A stretch of 37,513 nt of DNA, from assembly GCA_020348385.1 (NCBI GenBank), contig CP070750.1:3061933-3099445 (forward strand), in the 5' to 3' direction. This DNA comes from Candidatus Aminicenantota bacterium (GTDB taxonomy: Bacteria > Acidobacteriota > Aminicenantia > Aminicenantales > Aminicenantaceae). Below are positions 1 to 7,894 of the stretch, piece by piece. A program made the translations under genes and the position numbers. The first letter of the stretch is position 1. Each line of letters opens with the position of its first letter. Under the pieces are notes generated by a model. It saw only the letters and a list, made by a program, of their open reading frames with translations. It ran no database searches and had not been told where the DNA came from.

Positions 1-61
1 TTCCAGTTTTTCTACTTGTGCTAGGATACTTCTTGAGTGTCTTTTCAGTGAGAGCATTATC

Positions 62-1606
62 ATGAATAAATCCACTTATTTAGTAAGTTCTCTGGCAATA
101 ATTCTTTTGTTACTGACCTCCTGCACAAAAAAAGATGATTTTCCCGTATTCAAAGGACCCTATCTCGGCCAAGCTTCCCCTGGCAGCAAACCCCAACTGT
201 TTATGCCCGGCCTGGTTTCCACGAATTACATCGATCACTGTATCGGTTTTCTCAGGGAGGGACGGGTATGTGTGTTTTCGATTTGGGAGAAAGGAACATT
301 TTATATGTATGAGAAGGATGGCCGATGGACTCAACCTGAAAAGGTACCCTGGCAAAATGAGCAGGGGACCACAGATTTCACAGCAGCGCCTGACGGGAAC
401 ACCATCTATTTCCAATCCAGAAGGCCCACATCCCCTAATGATAACAACCACCAGGAGAGAAACATATGGAAGGTTGAATGGACCGGAAATGACTGGATAG
501 AACCTATCCCATTGCCATCGCCGGCTAACACCGAAGAATATTCGGAAGCATATCCCTCGGTGACTCCAGACGGATCTATGTACTATTTCACTGGCTCAAG
601 ACTTGACTCAGGCATCGGAGACATTTATCGCTCAAGATTTGTGGACGGCAAGTATCTTGAGGCAGAACGTCTTCCAGCCCCTATCAACAGCTATTATTAC
701 GAGGTCGATCCTTTTGTTGCGCCCGATGGGAGCTACCTCTTGTTCGGTTCCGATCGGCCTGGCGGTTACGGCCTTATGGATTTGTATATCAGTTTCCGCA
801 GAGAGGACGGAAGTTGGACGAATCCATTCAACACAGGGTCAGAGCTTAATCCTTTTTGCATGCCAACCCGTATGAGCGTCACTCCCGACGGAAAATACTT
901 CTTTTTCCCGAGCCGGCAGGATACTGATGTTCCCAAAGGAGAAGATTTTGTATCTTCCAACATTGAAAAGTGGGGCGATTACGACATCTACTGGGTGGGA
1001 ACAAGTTTCATAGACGATCTCAGGGACCAATACATGGGAAAAAAGAGTGCCGTCGAGATGATTGCATCGGAGTATCAGGAGCAGGGAATCCTTTCGGCTA
1101 CTGCAATGTTGAGTGAATTGTACAACACCAAACAGGATAGCCTTTATATCGAGTTATCCGAGTTCATGATCTTCTGCGGCGATTTAATGCGGACCGGCAA
1201 GAGCGAAGATTCGGAAATACTCTATATGGCGCTGCTCAAGTCAATTCCCGAGAAGTTCAGGATCAAGCAGGGCTATGCCATTTCTTGCATTCTGAATGGC
1301 CACGTTCCCAAAGGGCTGGATTTGATTAAGGAGATGTGGGCTCAGTTTCCCTCCAAAAAGTCAGAGGACATGTTTCTTATCACCTTCCAACTCAGACAAG
1401 AATCACGCATGGACGATGAATTGGCTGTATTACAATTTATCACCCTCGAATTCCCCGATTCCGGATTAGCCCATTTTTGGCTCGCAGATGCTCATGAACA
1501 CTATGGAAATATTGAAGAGGCTGTCAAGAGTTGTATGAAAGCTTTGGAACTGAAGCCGGGTTTTGAAGATGCCGTAGAAATGCAAAAAAGACTGAAGGAG
1601 GAATAA
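62..1606 (+). CDS. PD40 β-propeller lipoprotein with C-terminal TPR-like region
   Basis: An exported lipoprotein of 514 residues. The N-terminus is a type II signal peptide with a good lipobox (LTSC, Cys21), followed by KKDDFPVFKGPYLGQ, a linker shared with the next gene. Residues about 40-320 carry WD40-like (PD40/TolB-type) blades, seen as the repeated TPDG/APDG turns and the D-I-Y-R and D-L-Y-I-S-F blade ends. The last 180 residues are helical and end in a TPR-like motif (AHFWLADAHEHYGNIEEAV). PD40 proteins of this type are periplasmic or surface binding proteins; the ligand is unknown. The Shine-Dalgarno before ATG 62 is weak (GAGAG). The gene is followed after one base by a paralogue and probably shares its transcript. 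The propeller assignment is firm; the TPR call is softer. Confidence 0.85.
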   Translation: MNKSTYLVSSLAIILLLLTSCTKKDDFPVFKGPYLGQASPGSKPQLFMPGLVSTNYIDHCIGFLREGRVCVFSIWEKGTFYMYEKDGRWTQPEKVPWQNEQGTTDFTAAPDGNTIYFQSRRPTSPNDNNHQERNIWKVEWTGNDWIEPIPLPSPANTEEYSEAYPSVTPDGSMYYFTGSRLDSGIGDIYRSRFVDGKYLEAERLPAPINSYYYEVDPFVAPDGSYLLFGSDRPGGYGLMDLYISFRREDGSWTNPFNTGSELNPFCMPTRMSVTPDGKYFFFPSRQDTDVPKGEDFVSSNIEKWGDYDIYWVGTSFIDDLRDQYMGKKSAVEMIASEYQEQGILSATAMLSELYNTKQDSLYIELSEFMIFCGDLMRTGKSEDSEILYMALLKSIPEKFRIKQGYAISCILNGHVPKGLDLIKEMWAQFPSKKSEDMFLITFQLRQESRMDDELAVLQFITLEFPDSGLAHFWLADAHEHYGNIEEAVKSCMKALELKPGFEDAVEMQKRLKEE

Positions 1607-1607
1607 C

Positions 1608-3386
1608 ATGAGGCATTCCATCTATCAGTTCAGCGCGATACTCATATGTTTGCTTGTTTTTAACACATGTGCCAAAAAGGATGATTTCCCCGTCCTTCAA
1701 GGCCCCTATCTCGGCCAGAAACCGCCGGGAATGACACCTGAGATCTTTGCTCCTGGAATAATTTCAACCGGTGAACATGACAGTGTATACACATTTCTCA
1801 GAGAGGGAAAGTATTGTGTCTTTAGTCGCGGTTCTTCATCTGAAGAAAATCCGATTTACCATACTTACATCACGGAAATGAACCAGGGAGTATGGACAAA
1901 ACCGGTGTTGACTCTATTTAATAAAGTAAAAAGTGATGATACGATCTCTTTACTACCGGACGAAAATACTATCTTATTCGGTTCTGCTCAATCTTCGACA
2001 GGACCTGGAAAATCTGATAAAGGATACAATATTTGGATCGTAAAACTATCAAATACTGGTTTATCAAATCCGAGAATGTTCAATCCGCCTTTAAATTCCG
2101 ATCAAAACGACATTTTCCCTTCTATAACAAATGACGGAACAATCTATTTTTTTAGTAACCGTGATGACAATTTTACTAATGAAGATATTTACCGGTCAAA
2201 ATTAGTAAACGGCAAATACACAGAAGTAGAAAGACTTGGTTCTCCCGTTAATACGGAAAATGACGAGATCGATCCATTTATCGCACCCGATGAAAGCTAT
2301 CTCATTTATTGTTCGAAGACACTGGATGGCTTCGGAGGTTATGATCTGTATATCACATTTCGAACACCCAACGGTTCATGGACGGAACCGATTAATATGG
2401 GTGAAGGAATCAATTCATCTGGCTACGATTGGATACCATTTGTAACACCTGATGATAAATACTTCTTTTTTAACAGCGATCGATCTGGCAATGCGGATGT
2501 GTACTGGGTCGATGCAAAAGTCATTAAAGAGATGAAACCGGTTTTAAAGGGCCCCTATCTCGGCCAGAGACCGCCGGGTATGACGCCGGAGATTTTTGCA
2601 CCGGGATTTATTTCCACTGAAAAAGCCGAGTTGAACTCTGTATTCATGCCCGATGGCAAGGAATTTTACTTTGCAATTTACACTGAAGGTCAGGGATGCA
2701 AAATATATTTCACAAAAGATAATGGAAGCGGCTGGTCCCAACCCGAACCGGTTCATTTCTCGAGTCAAGATTCCGATGTCGATATGTGCATAACACCGGA
2801 CGGAACAAGGATGTATTTTGGCTCCACACGCCCTGTAAACGGCATAGAGCAAAAAGATTACAAAATCTGGTATGTTGATAGGGTAGGGGATGGTTGGAGC
2901 CAAGCAATGTATCTAGAGGCTCCCATTAATAACGGAAGACGGGCGCTATATCCCTCTATTTCAAACAAAGGAACCATGTATTTTCAAGCTGTAAGGGACG
3001 ACTCCTTCGGGAGCAGAGACATATATTATTCCGCACTTAACAATGGCAAATTTGCTGAATCCATTCATCTTGGCCGTGAGATAAACTCAGAATACAGCGA
3101 AGGGGATGTTCTTATTGCACCCGACGAAAGCTACATGATTGTTAATTCAAGCGGTAAACCCGACGATCTGGGGAATAGTGATTTGTATATTTCGTTTAAA
3201 AAGGAAGATGGTTCCTGGACAAAATTGAAGAACATGGGGAACACAATCAACTCGCCTGAAACCGATTATTGTCCTATGCTGTCTCCGGATGGAAAATTTT
3301 TCTTTTTCACCAGCAAAAGATCTGGCAATGGCGACATCTACTGGGTAGACGCAAAAATTATCGATGAATTCAAACTGGTTAAATAA
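1608..3386 (+). CDS. Internally duplicated PD40 β-propeller lipoprotein
   Basis: A 592-residue exported protein made of two related halves, about residues 25-305 and 308-592. Each half starts with a GPYLGQ-PPGMTPEIFAPG block and ends with a Y-W-V-D-A-K motif. Both carry PD40 blades (APDESY, TPDDKYFFF, SPDGKFFFF). Cys21 sits after a hydrophobic leader, but the lipobox (FNTC) is not canonical, so lipidation is likely rather than certain. The Shine-Dalgarno (AAGGAGG) lies inside the end of the previous gene, which stops one base before this ATG, so the two are translated together. The protein keeps the KKDDFPV linker of its neighbour. It probably forms two propellers at the cell surface or in the periplasm. 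Function unknown. Confidence 0.85.
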   Translation: MRHSIYQFSAILICLLVFNTCAKKDDFPVLQGPYLGQKPPGMTPEIFAPGIISTGEHDSVYTFLREGKYCVFSRGSSSEENPIYHTYITEMNQGVWTKPVLTLFNKVKSDDTISLLPDENTILFGSAQSSTGPGKSDKGYNIWIVKLSNTGLSNPRMFNPPLNSDQNDIFPSITNDGTIYFFSNRDDNFTNEDIYRSKLVNGKYTEVERLGSPVNTENDEIDPFIAPDESYLIYCSKTLDGFGGYDLYITFRTPNGSWTEPINMGEGINSSGYDWIPFVTPDDKYFFFNSDRSGNADVYWVDAKVIKEMKPVLKGPYLGQRPPGMTPEIFAPGFISTEKAELNSVFMPDGKEFYFAIYTEGQGCKIYFTKDNGSGWSQPEPVHFSSQDSDVDMCITPDGTRMYFGSTRPVNGIEQKDYKIWYVDRVGDGWSQAMYLEAPINNGRRALYPSISNKGTMYFQAVRDDSFGSRDIYYSALNNGKFAESIHLGREINSEYSEGDVLIAPDESYMIVNSSGKPDDLGNSDLYISFKKEDGSWTKLKNMGNTINSPETDYCPMLSPDGKFFFFTSKRSGNGDIYWVDAKIIDEFKLVK

Positions 3387-3577
3387 AACATTCTTCCAAC
3401 TAAATATTTGGGTAGGGGAGAGAAGGCTGTGTACTATGTATAATTTATTTTATTTAAATATGTTACGCATTACTTTTTGATTAATGCTAAATTGTTTTTA
3501 TCCCGCATTCCCCATATTATACGTTGTACGCAAAATCTGTTTTGTTTTAAATTGAAATATTAAAGGAGATTGATACA

Positions 3578-3613
3578 ATGGAATTGCTCACACTTATAAA
3601 CTTTAATTTTTAA
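3578..3613 (+). CDS. Possible 11-residue leader peptide
   Basis: A very short ORF (MELLTLINFNF) with a strong Shine-Dalgarno (AAAGGAG, 8-9 bases before ATG). Its stop codon TAA overlaps the Shine-Dalgarno (AAGGA) of the YCII-like gene ten bases further on. This arrangement suits translational coupling or a leader peptide, but no attenuator hairpin is evident. It could also be the chance product of an AT-rich region. A perfect TATAAT at 3439-3444, without a good -35 box, could be the upstream promoter element. Confidence 0.3.
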   Translation: MELLTLINFNF

Positions 3614-3623
3614 GGATAACAAT

Positions 3624-3932
3624 ATGAAAAAATTTGTTTTGTTAACCATCGGATTCACTCAGCCAACTCCGGAGATTATGAAATCATGGATGCAGTGGTT
3701 TAAATCAATAGAAGATAAAATTACAGACCAGATTGGGCTCAGTAATGGCAAAGAAGTCACAAAAAACGACATTGCAGAACTGCCAATGGATAAAGATGCA
3801 ATCACTGGTTACTTGGTTATTAATGCAGAAAACATGGATGAAGCCATAAAAATAGCTCAGAGTTGTCCAATGATAACCAGCACGAAGGTATATGAAGTCA
3901 TGTCACACAAAAGTCTTAAACCCCCAAATTAA
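3624..3932 (+). CDS. YCII-like domain protein
   Basis: A 102-residue cytoplasmic protein with the α/β ferredoxin-like layout of the YCII/DGPF family. An N-terminal strand (MKKFVLLTIGF) is followed by a helix with M-x-x-W-F, then GYLVINAENMDEAIKIAQ-CPM and a final strand VYEVM. Length matches the family (about 95-110). YCII-like proteins are related to muconolactone isomerase folds; most have no known substrate, and none can be inferred here. It stands alone between the PD40 lipoproteins and the convergent parAB pair, in clearly AT-rich DNA. The start is supported by AAGGA 7 bases upstream. Confidence 0.75.
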   Translation: MKKFVLLTIGFTQPTPEIMKSWMQWFKSIEDKITDQIGLSNGKEVTKNDIAELPMDKDAITGYLVINAENMDEAIKIAQSCPMITSTKVYEVMSHKSLKPPN

Positions 3933-4115
3933 CGCTATTTTTTCAGAGACCAGAACCTGAATTATTATTAACATATGCACAAAATATGGGCAGGGAAGAT
4001 AACAACAGCCTGAGGATAATCCCATGTTAGTTGATAACTGCTACTTATATCTGGGAATAATATTGTGTCGCATAAGGTATATTATGTAAACTTTTATGAT
4101 ATTTAATAGTTCAAC

Positions 4116-4958
4116 TCATTCATCTTTTTCAATTTTCAATTTTTTAATAACTTCTTTAAGTATTTCTATTATCTCTTCCTTGCTTACATTTTCTTGCTTA
4201 AATTCAATTCTAAGTCTGTATGCGTCTTTATCTTTTGGCGTGTAATTATAAACAAAGTATTTTTGTTTTTTCTGTATTCCTTTTAAATATTTAGATAGAT
4301 CTCTTGTGTCTTCGCGACTCAGCTCTCTTCTTTTAATCATTGACACAAGCCGTTTCATGTTTTCAACATTTTTTTGCTTAGCTATCTCAACTAAAGTGCT
4401 ACGACTTACAATATTACTTTTTTTACAGAAATCTCTTATTTCGTTTGGTATTTTGCAAATATTTAAGATTTCTGTAATGGTAGACCTAGCTTTGCCTATC
4501 TTTTTAGCTATATCTTCGTGATTGTAACCATATACATCTGCTAAAGCCTTTAATCCATCGGCTTCTTCAAAAACATCAAGGTCCTTTCTCTGTAAATTTT
4601 CAATAAGAGCAATTTCCATCGCCTCGTTATCTTCCACTCTCATTTCAATACAAGGGATTTCCTTCAGCCCAGCTTTTTTTGATGCCACAAACCGTCTTTC
4701 ACCGGCAATTATCTCATATCTGCCGGCTTTAGGTCTTACAAGAATAGGCTCTAAAATTCCTTTCTCTTTGATCGATAAAATCAATTCATCTATATTTCCC
4801 AATTCACTCCGTGCTTGCCTAGGATTTGGATCTATCGAATCAACATGAATCATCCGAACCCGGGGCCCGGTAGGTCGAGATGTAACTAGTTCTACAAAGT
4901 GTGTATCATGCCTCATCTTTACCGAATCAGGAAGTCCGGTTTTTCTTGACTTTTGCAC
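4116..4958 (-). CDS. parB: ParB/Spo0J-family partition protein
   Basis: A centromere-binding CTPase-type ParB of 280 residues. After a divergent 35-residue tail come the ParB N-domain (IDPNPRQARSE, about 38-110) with the CTP-binding motif GERR (86-89) and ENLQRKDL (120-127), then a helix-turn-helix (EDIAKKIGKARSTITEILN, about 148-166). The lysine-rich C-terminus probably dimerises. The arginine box is GERRFVASKKAG rather than the usual GERRWRAAKLAG. The start is GTG with GAGGAG 10 bases upstream, which overlaps the end of parA by 32 bases, so translation is likely coupled. There is no gidAB, dnaA or other origin gene beside it, and the DNA is AT-rich; a plasmid, island or secondary-replicon origin is possible. 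The family call is secure. Confidence 0.93.
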   Translation of the reverse strand: MQKSRKTGLPDSVKMRHDTHFVELVTSRPTGPRVRMIHVDSIDPNPRQARSELGNIDELILSIKEKGILEPILVRPKAGRYEIIAGERRFVASKKAGLKEIPCIEMRVEDNEAMEIALIENLQRKDLDVFEEADGLKALADVYGYNHEDIAKKIGKARSTITEILNICKIPNEIRDFCKKSNIVSRSTLVEIAKQKNVENMKRLVSMIKRRELSREDTRDLSKYLKGIQKKQKYFVYNYTPKDKDAYRLRIEFKQENVSKEEIIEILKEVIKKLKIEKDE

Positions 4959-5709
4959 GTTTAACTATCTCCTCAGCAAGATTTTTGTATTGTTTTGCGC
5001 CAACAGAATATGGCGCGAACGTAAAAATGGATTCTTTATATGCAGGACTTTCCTCAAGCTTTACACTTTTGGATATTACAGTTCGAAAAACTTTTCGTCC
5101 AAAAGCCTTTTTTATTCTATCAACAGCGTCCTTCGAAATATTCGTCCTTTTGTCATGCATGGTGATAACCACTCCGATTATCTCGAGGCCAATATTTGTA
5201 ACTTTTTTAACCTTTTCTATTGTTTCCAATAGATCATCCGTCCCCTCTAGTGAAAGATAGGATGACTGAATGGGTATTAATATTTTATCTGCAGCCACTA
5301 GCGAATTCAGCGTAATTAATCCTAATGTTGGGGGTGTATCGATTAGGATAAAATTGTACTTTTTTTTCACATCTTCCAAAGTATCCTTTAATCTATAATG
5401 CCCATCGATCTCCCCTAACAAAGAAGGCTCCAATTTGGCCATTGATATTTTAGATATCGCAACATCGAGGCCCGGTATTGTCGATTTTAAAATGACGTTT
5501 TCGATCCTTTCTTCGCCTTTAACCAATACATCATATAGTGATTTTTTGATAGAAAAAGGATCCATCACACAAGATACAGTGCTGTGTCCTTGGGGATCAG
5601 TGTCAACCAATAGTGTGCTTTTTCCCATAAATGCCAGGGCAGCAGATATGTTCAGTGTCGTGGTTGTTTTTCCAACTCCTCCCTTTTGATTCGTTACAGC
5701 AATTATCAA
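4927..5709 (-). CDS. parA: ParA/Soj-family partition ATPase
   Basis: A deviant Walker-type ATPase that moves ParB-parS complexes on the nucleoid. The proposed start is TTG at 5709 with AGGAG 7 bases upstream, giving a 260-residue protein that begins IIAVTNQKGGVGKTT, the normal ParA N-terminus. A longer frame runs back to TTG 5760, but its extra residues do not look like ParA. Visible motifs are Walker A' KGGVGKTT (9-16), A'' VDTDPQGH (35-42) and Walker B FILIDTPPTLG (120-130). It has no N-terminal DNA-binding extension, so it is the short Soj-like (type Ib or chromosomal) form. It overlaps parB and lies downstream of a perfect 18-bp palindrome. Confidence 0.94.
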   Translation of the reverse strand: MIIAVTNQKGGVGKTTTTLNISAALAFMGKSTLLVDTDPQGHSTVSCVMDPFSIKKSLYDVLVKGEERIENVILKSTIPGLDVAISKISMAKLEPSLLGEIDGHYRLKDTLEDVKKKYNFILIDTPPTLGLITLNSLVAADKILIPIQSSYLSLEGTDDLLETIEKVKKVTNIGLEIIGVVITMHDKRTNISKDAVDRIKKAFGRKVFRTVISKSVKLEESPAYKESIFTFAPYSVGAKQYKNLAEEIVKRAKVKKNRTS

Positions 5710-5738
5710 GCCATCACTCCTGTTCTCTCGCTTTTTGT

Positions 5739-5767
5739 ACAATATAAAAAATGAGAGCAAATGGCAA
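5739..5767 (-). promoter_or_regulatory. Candidate parAB promoter
   Basis: Reading leftward, TTGCCA (5762-5767) and TATTGT (5739-5744) are separated by 17 bases. This is a moderate sigma70 match and would start transcription about 25 bases before the TTG start of parA. The palindrome at 5783-5800 lies just upstream of the -35 box. It was found by eye only. Confidence 0.4.
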
Positions 5768-5782
5768 GAAAAAATTGTAAAA

Positions 5783-5800
5783 ATGTCGGCATGCCGACAT
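5783..5800. promoter_or_regulatory. 18-bp perfect palindrome upstream of parA, candidate parS/operator
   Basis: The sequence ATGTCGGCATGCCGACAT reads identically on both strands. Its inner 16 bases have the length and the TGT...ACA ends of the classical parS site (TGTTTCACGTGAAACA) but a different core. Its position directly upstream of the parA promoter is where many partition systems keep the centromere or the autoregulatory operator. Being GC-rich inside AT-rich DNA, it is unlikely to be a chance palindrome. No second copy was noticed in the window. Confidence 0.55.
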
Positions 5801-5856
5801 CAGGGACTTAATTGCTTTAATATCAACTAATTAGAATGTCAATAGATGAAAAAAAA

Positions 5857-6621
5857 TCAATCGATAGGACTCTGGCTAGCCAAACCTCCGGCAATCTCTC
5901 CCCCATCGATCACAAAACATTGTCCAGTAATAAAACTGGCCTCATCTGATGCAAGAAAGGCAAAAAGAGAGGCTACTTCTTCAGGTTTTCCGAGTCGCCC
6001 GAGAGGAACCTTATCTTCGAATTCTTTTAGCATTTCATGCGTGTATTCCGCTTCCTGCATCGGTGTTAAGATGAATCCAGGACAAACAGCATTTACTCTT
6101 ATTTTGGGAGCAAGTTCTAAGGCCATGCTTCTGGTGAGTTCAACCACCCCAGCTTTAGAAGCATTATATGAAGAATACAGATGATATCCCATCAATGCAT
6201 TTGTGGAACCCATATTTAGAATGACGCCCCCCTCCCCTTTCATCATGCTTTGTGCAGCTTGCTGCGCCACAAAAAAAACACCATTAAGATTAGTATTTAT
6301 CACATCGAGCCAATGTTCGTGAGACATATCCAGAAATGATTGACGGATACTGATTCCTGCATTGTTAATAAGCACATCCAAGCCATTCATCCTATCCTGG
6401 ATAGATTCGAATGCATGCACAACGGATTCATAATTTGCGACATCAGCAATAATCGGATCTTCCAAACCCGGTAATTCATGTTTTATGGCCTGACAATTGC
6501 TTTCATCACGATCTATGATAGTGACTTTTGCATCCTCATCGAGGAACCGTATGGCTGTGGCTTTTCCGATTCCCATTGCTCCACCGGTTATAATTATTCG
6601 TTTTCCCGATATTCCTTTCAT
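5857..6621 (-). CDS. SDR-family NAD(P)-dependent oxidoreductase
   Basis: A classical short-chain dehydrogenase of 254 residues. It shows the nucleotide-binding motif TGGAMGIG (12-19), Asp37 at the end of β2 (which favours NAD(H)), NNAG (86-89), and the catalytic Ser139, Tyr152 and Lys156 (SYNASKAG). The C-terminus has the usual GRLGKPEEVA and FVIDGG segments. It probably interconverts an alcohol and a ketone, such as a sugar, polyol or steroid-like substrate; the substrate cannot be read from sequence. It starts at ATG with AGAGG 8 bases upstream, 3 bases after the stop of the membrane-protein gene, as the last gene of the leftward run that begins with ogt. Confidence 0.92.
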   Translation of the reverse strand: MKGISGKRIIITGGAMGIGKATAIRFLDEDAKVTIIDRDESNCQAIKHELPGLEDPIIADVANYESVVHAFESIQDRMNGLDVLINNAGISIRQSFLDMSHEHWLDVINTNLNGVFFVAQQAAQSMMKGEGGVILNMGSTNALMGYHLYSSYNASKAGVVELTRSMALELAPKIRVNAVCPGFILTPMQEAEYTHEMLKEFEDKVPLGRLGKPEEVASLFAFLASDEASFITGQCFVIDGGEIAGGLASQSPID

Positions 6622-6624
6622 AAT

Positions 6625-7152
6625 TTAGCCTCTTTTTTCTGAAGTTTTTCTCCCAATCACTGTCTCAAGAGCTTGCTCGAACTCTTCAGGGCGTTGGGAA
6701 CCAACTAATAACCGCTTTCCATCCTGAAATTCGATTTGGATTCCCTTGTTTCCATACACATTATAAGCTTTTCCGTTCGTGCCATACCGAATCCCATAAC
6801 CACCATACTCTTTAATGGCCGAATATGTGCGGACCTCATAGTTTTTTATATCTCCATAAGAAATTTTATGGGAATGGAACTGAAGAGGGAAAAACCTCAC
6901 ATACAGGCCGTCGTACCGCACTTCGGTGACCAATTTCAGGGAATAAAACAAAATGGGAAAAAATAATCCGAATATTGCCCAGATCATGATCATGACAGCA
7001 TCCGGGGCAGGATTATTTCCGAATGGCTTTTTCAATACGATCTGATGGATAGCCCCATACCAAGCGATTCCAGATACAAACAACACCAGTATCCATACCC
7101 ACCACAGGCGGAATCTCTGAACTTCTGTAAAGATCGAATAACGCACGTTCAA
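6625..7152 (-). CDS. Two-TM membrane protein, DUF6141-like
   Basis: A 175-residue protein with two membrane helices (about 17-37 and 52-72) followed by a C-terminal β-rich soluble domain (Y-x-G-L-Y-V-R, then YGGYGIRYG, then a basic tail). The EYGGYGIR signature and the layout recall the DUF6141 family, whose function is unknown; this match is from memory. The soluble part resembles a PH-like β-barrel. The start is TTG with a strong AGGAGG 6 bases upstream; an ATG nearby is in another frame and stops at once. It sits between the methyltransferase remnant and the SDR gene. Confidence 0.7.
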   Translation of the reverse strand: MNVRYSIFTEVQRFRLWWVWILVLFVSGIAWYGAIHQIVLKKPFGNNPAPDAVMIMIWAIFGLFFPILFYSLKLVTEVRYDGLYVRFFPLQFHSHKISYGDIKNYEVRTYSAIKEYGGYGIRYGTNGKAYNVYGNKGIQIEFQDGKRLLVGSQRPEEFEQALETVIGRKTSEKRG

Positions 7153-7179
7153 ATCATTCCTCCTCGTTACCCATTTTTC

Positions 7180-7530
7180 TTATATGAACCTGGCCACCAC
7201 GACACCTGTATGGGCCATTTCCACATCCTGTCGATCAATCTTCCTGGAGTCCTTGATAGGGACACTTACTGCATCAGCACACAAGAACGGAATATGTGGA
7301 TACTTCGAGAATGCGTAATGGATCATCCCGATATCTAAATTCAATCCATACACACTCCCCTCTTCATTCCGTATGATTCGAAAACACTGCACACCTGATC
7401 CACAGCAAATATCCAACACAGGATAAAGATCATAGTGTGCGATTAAATGTGATACTCTTTTTTTTATGTTTTTCAGAGGGGATTCCAAAGTCCAATCATA
7501 TAACAAACCACTAATGTAGAATCTTCTCAA
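7180..7530 (-). pseudogene. Class I methyltransferase remnant with a missing middle
   Basis: The 116-residue frame begins like a class I SAM-dependent methyltransferase: a helix (LKNIKKRVSHLI), motif I VLDICCGSGVQC (38-49), the post-I acidic strand VYGLNLD (60-66) and motif II FLCADAVSVPIKDS (82-95). After Ser95 (near base 7246), where strand β4 should follow, it continues RKIDRQDVEMAHTGVVVARF and stops. That tail resembles the last strand of the same fold, so an in-frame internal deletion of roughly 80-120 residues is the simplest reading. The possible start, TTG 7530, has no convincing Shine-Dalgarno. Relatives are about 200-230 residues. It probably has no methyltransferase activity, though a short expressed product is possible. 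Confidence 0.7.
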
Positions 7531-7544
7531 AGGAATATTGCCTT

Positions 7545-7880
7545 TTATTTCTTTTTTTCTGTGAAAAAAAACGCGTCTCCGTCTTCAGGCTCCTTTGGAT
7601 CATGGACTGGTTCCCATGCAATATACACAGGACTTTCATGGCGGAGCAGATTGAGCACATCGACAAATTGATCGCTTCCTGCAAAATAGTATATTTTTCC
7701 CTCTGAAAAATATGGTTCTGGTACTTCTTGTCCAGGCTTTGCGAATACAGCCTGAGCGATCTCTTCCCCTTCGGAATACAAATGAATACACCTGTCCCCC
7801 CATCTTGTCCGGCTTCCCTTACTATCATTCCCAAATATCTTCACACTATAGGAATCGATCTTATAGCTCGTTGCAGCCAT
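7545..7880 (-). CDS. Small conserved-looking protein of unknown function
   Basis: A 111-residue soluble protein that I do not recognise. It has alternating β-strand-like segments (SYKIDSYSVKIFG, CIHLYS, AQAVFA, KIYYFAG, PVYIAWEP) and no signal peptide, membrane segment or cysteine pair. ATG 7880 is preceded by GGGAGG at good spacing. It lies 14 bases after ogt and directly before the methyltransferase remnant, so it belongs to the ogt transcript. The fold may be a small β-barrel; no function is claimed. Confidence 0.7.
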   Translation of the reverse strand: MAATSYKIDSYSVKIFGNDSKGSRTRWGDRCIHLYSEGEEIAQAVFAKPGQEVPEPYFSEGKIYYFAGSDQFVDVLNLLRHESPVYIAWEPVHDPKEPEDGDAFFFTEKKK

Positions 7881-7894
7881 GGATGATCCTCCCG

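Noticed and set aside
3467..3487. Inverted repeat GCATTA/TAATGC as a terminator after the PD40 genes
   Set aside because: The six-base AT-rich stem is weak and only a broken T-run follows; common by chance in such AT-rich DNA.
4927..5760. Longer parA starting at TTG 5760
   Set aside because: The extra 17 residues do not resemble ParA and would overlap the candidate promoter; TTG 5709 has AGGAG at proper spacing and gives the standard N-terminus.
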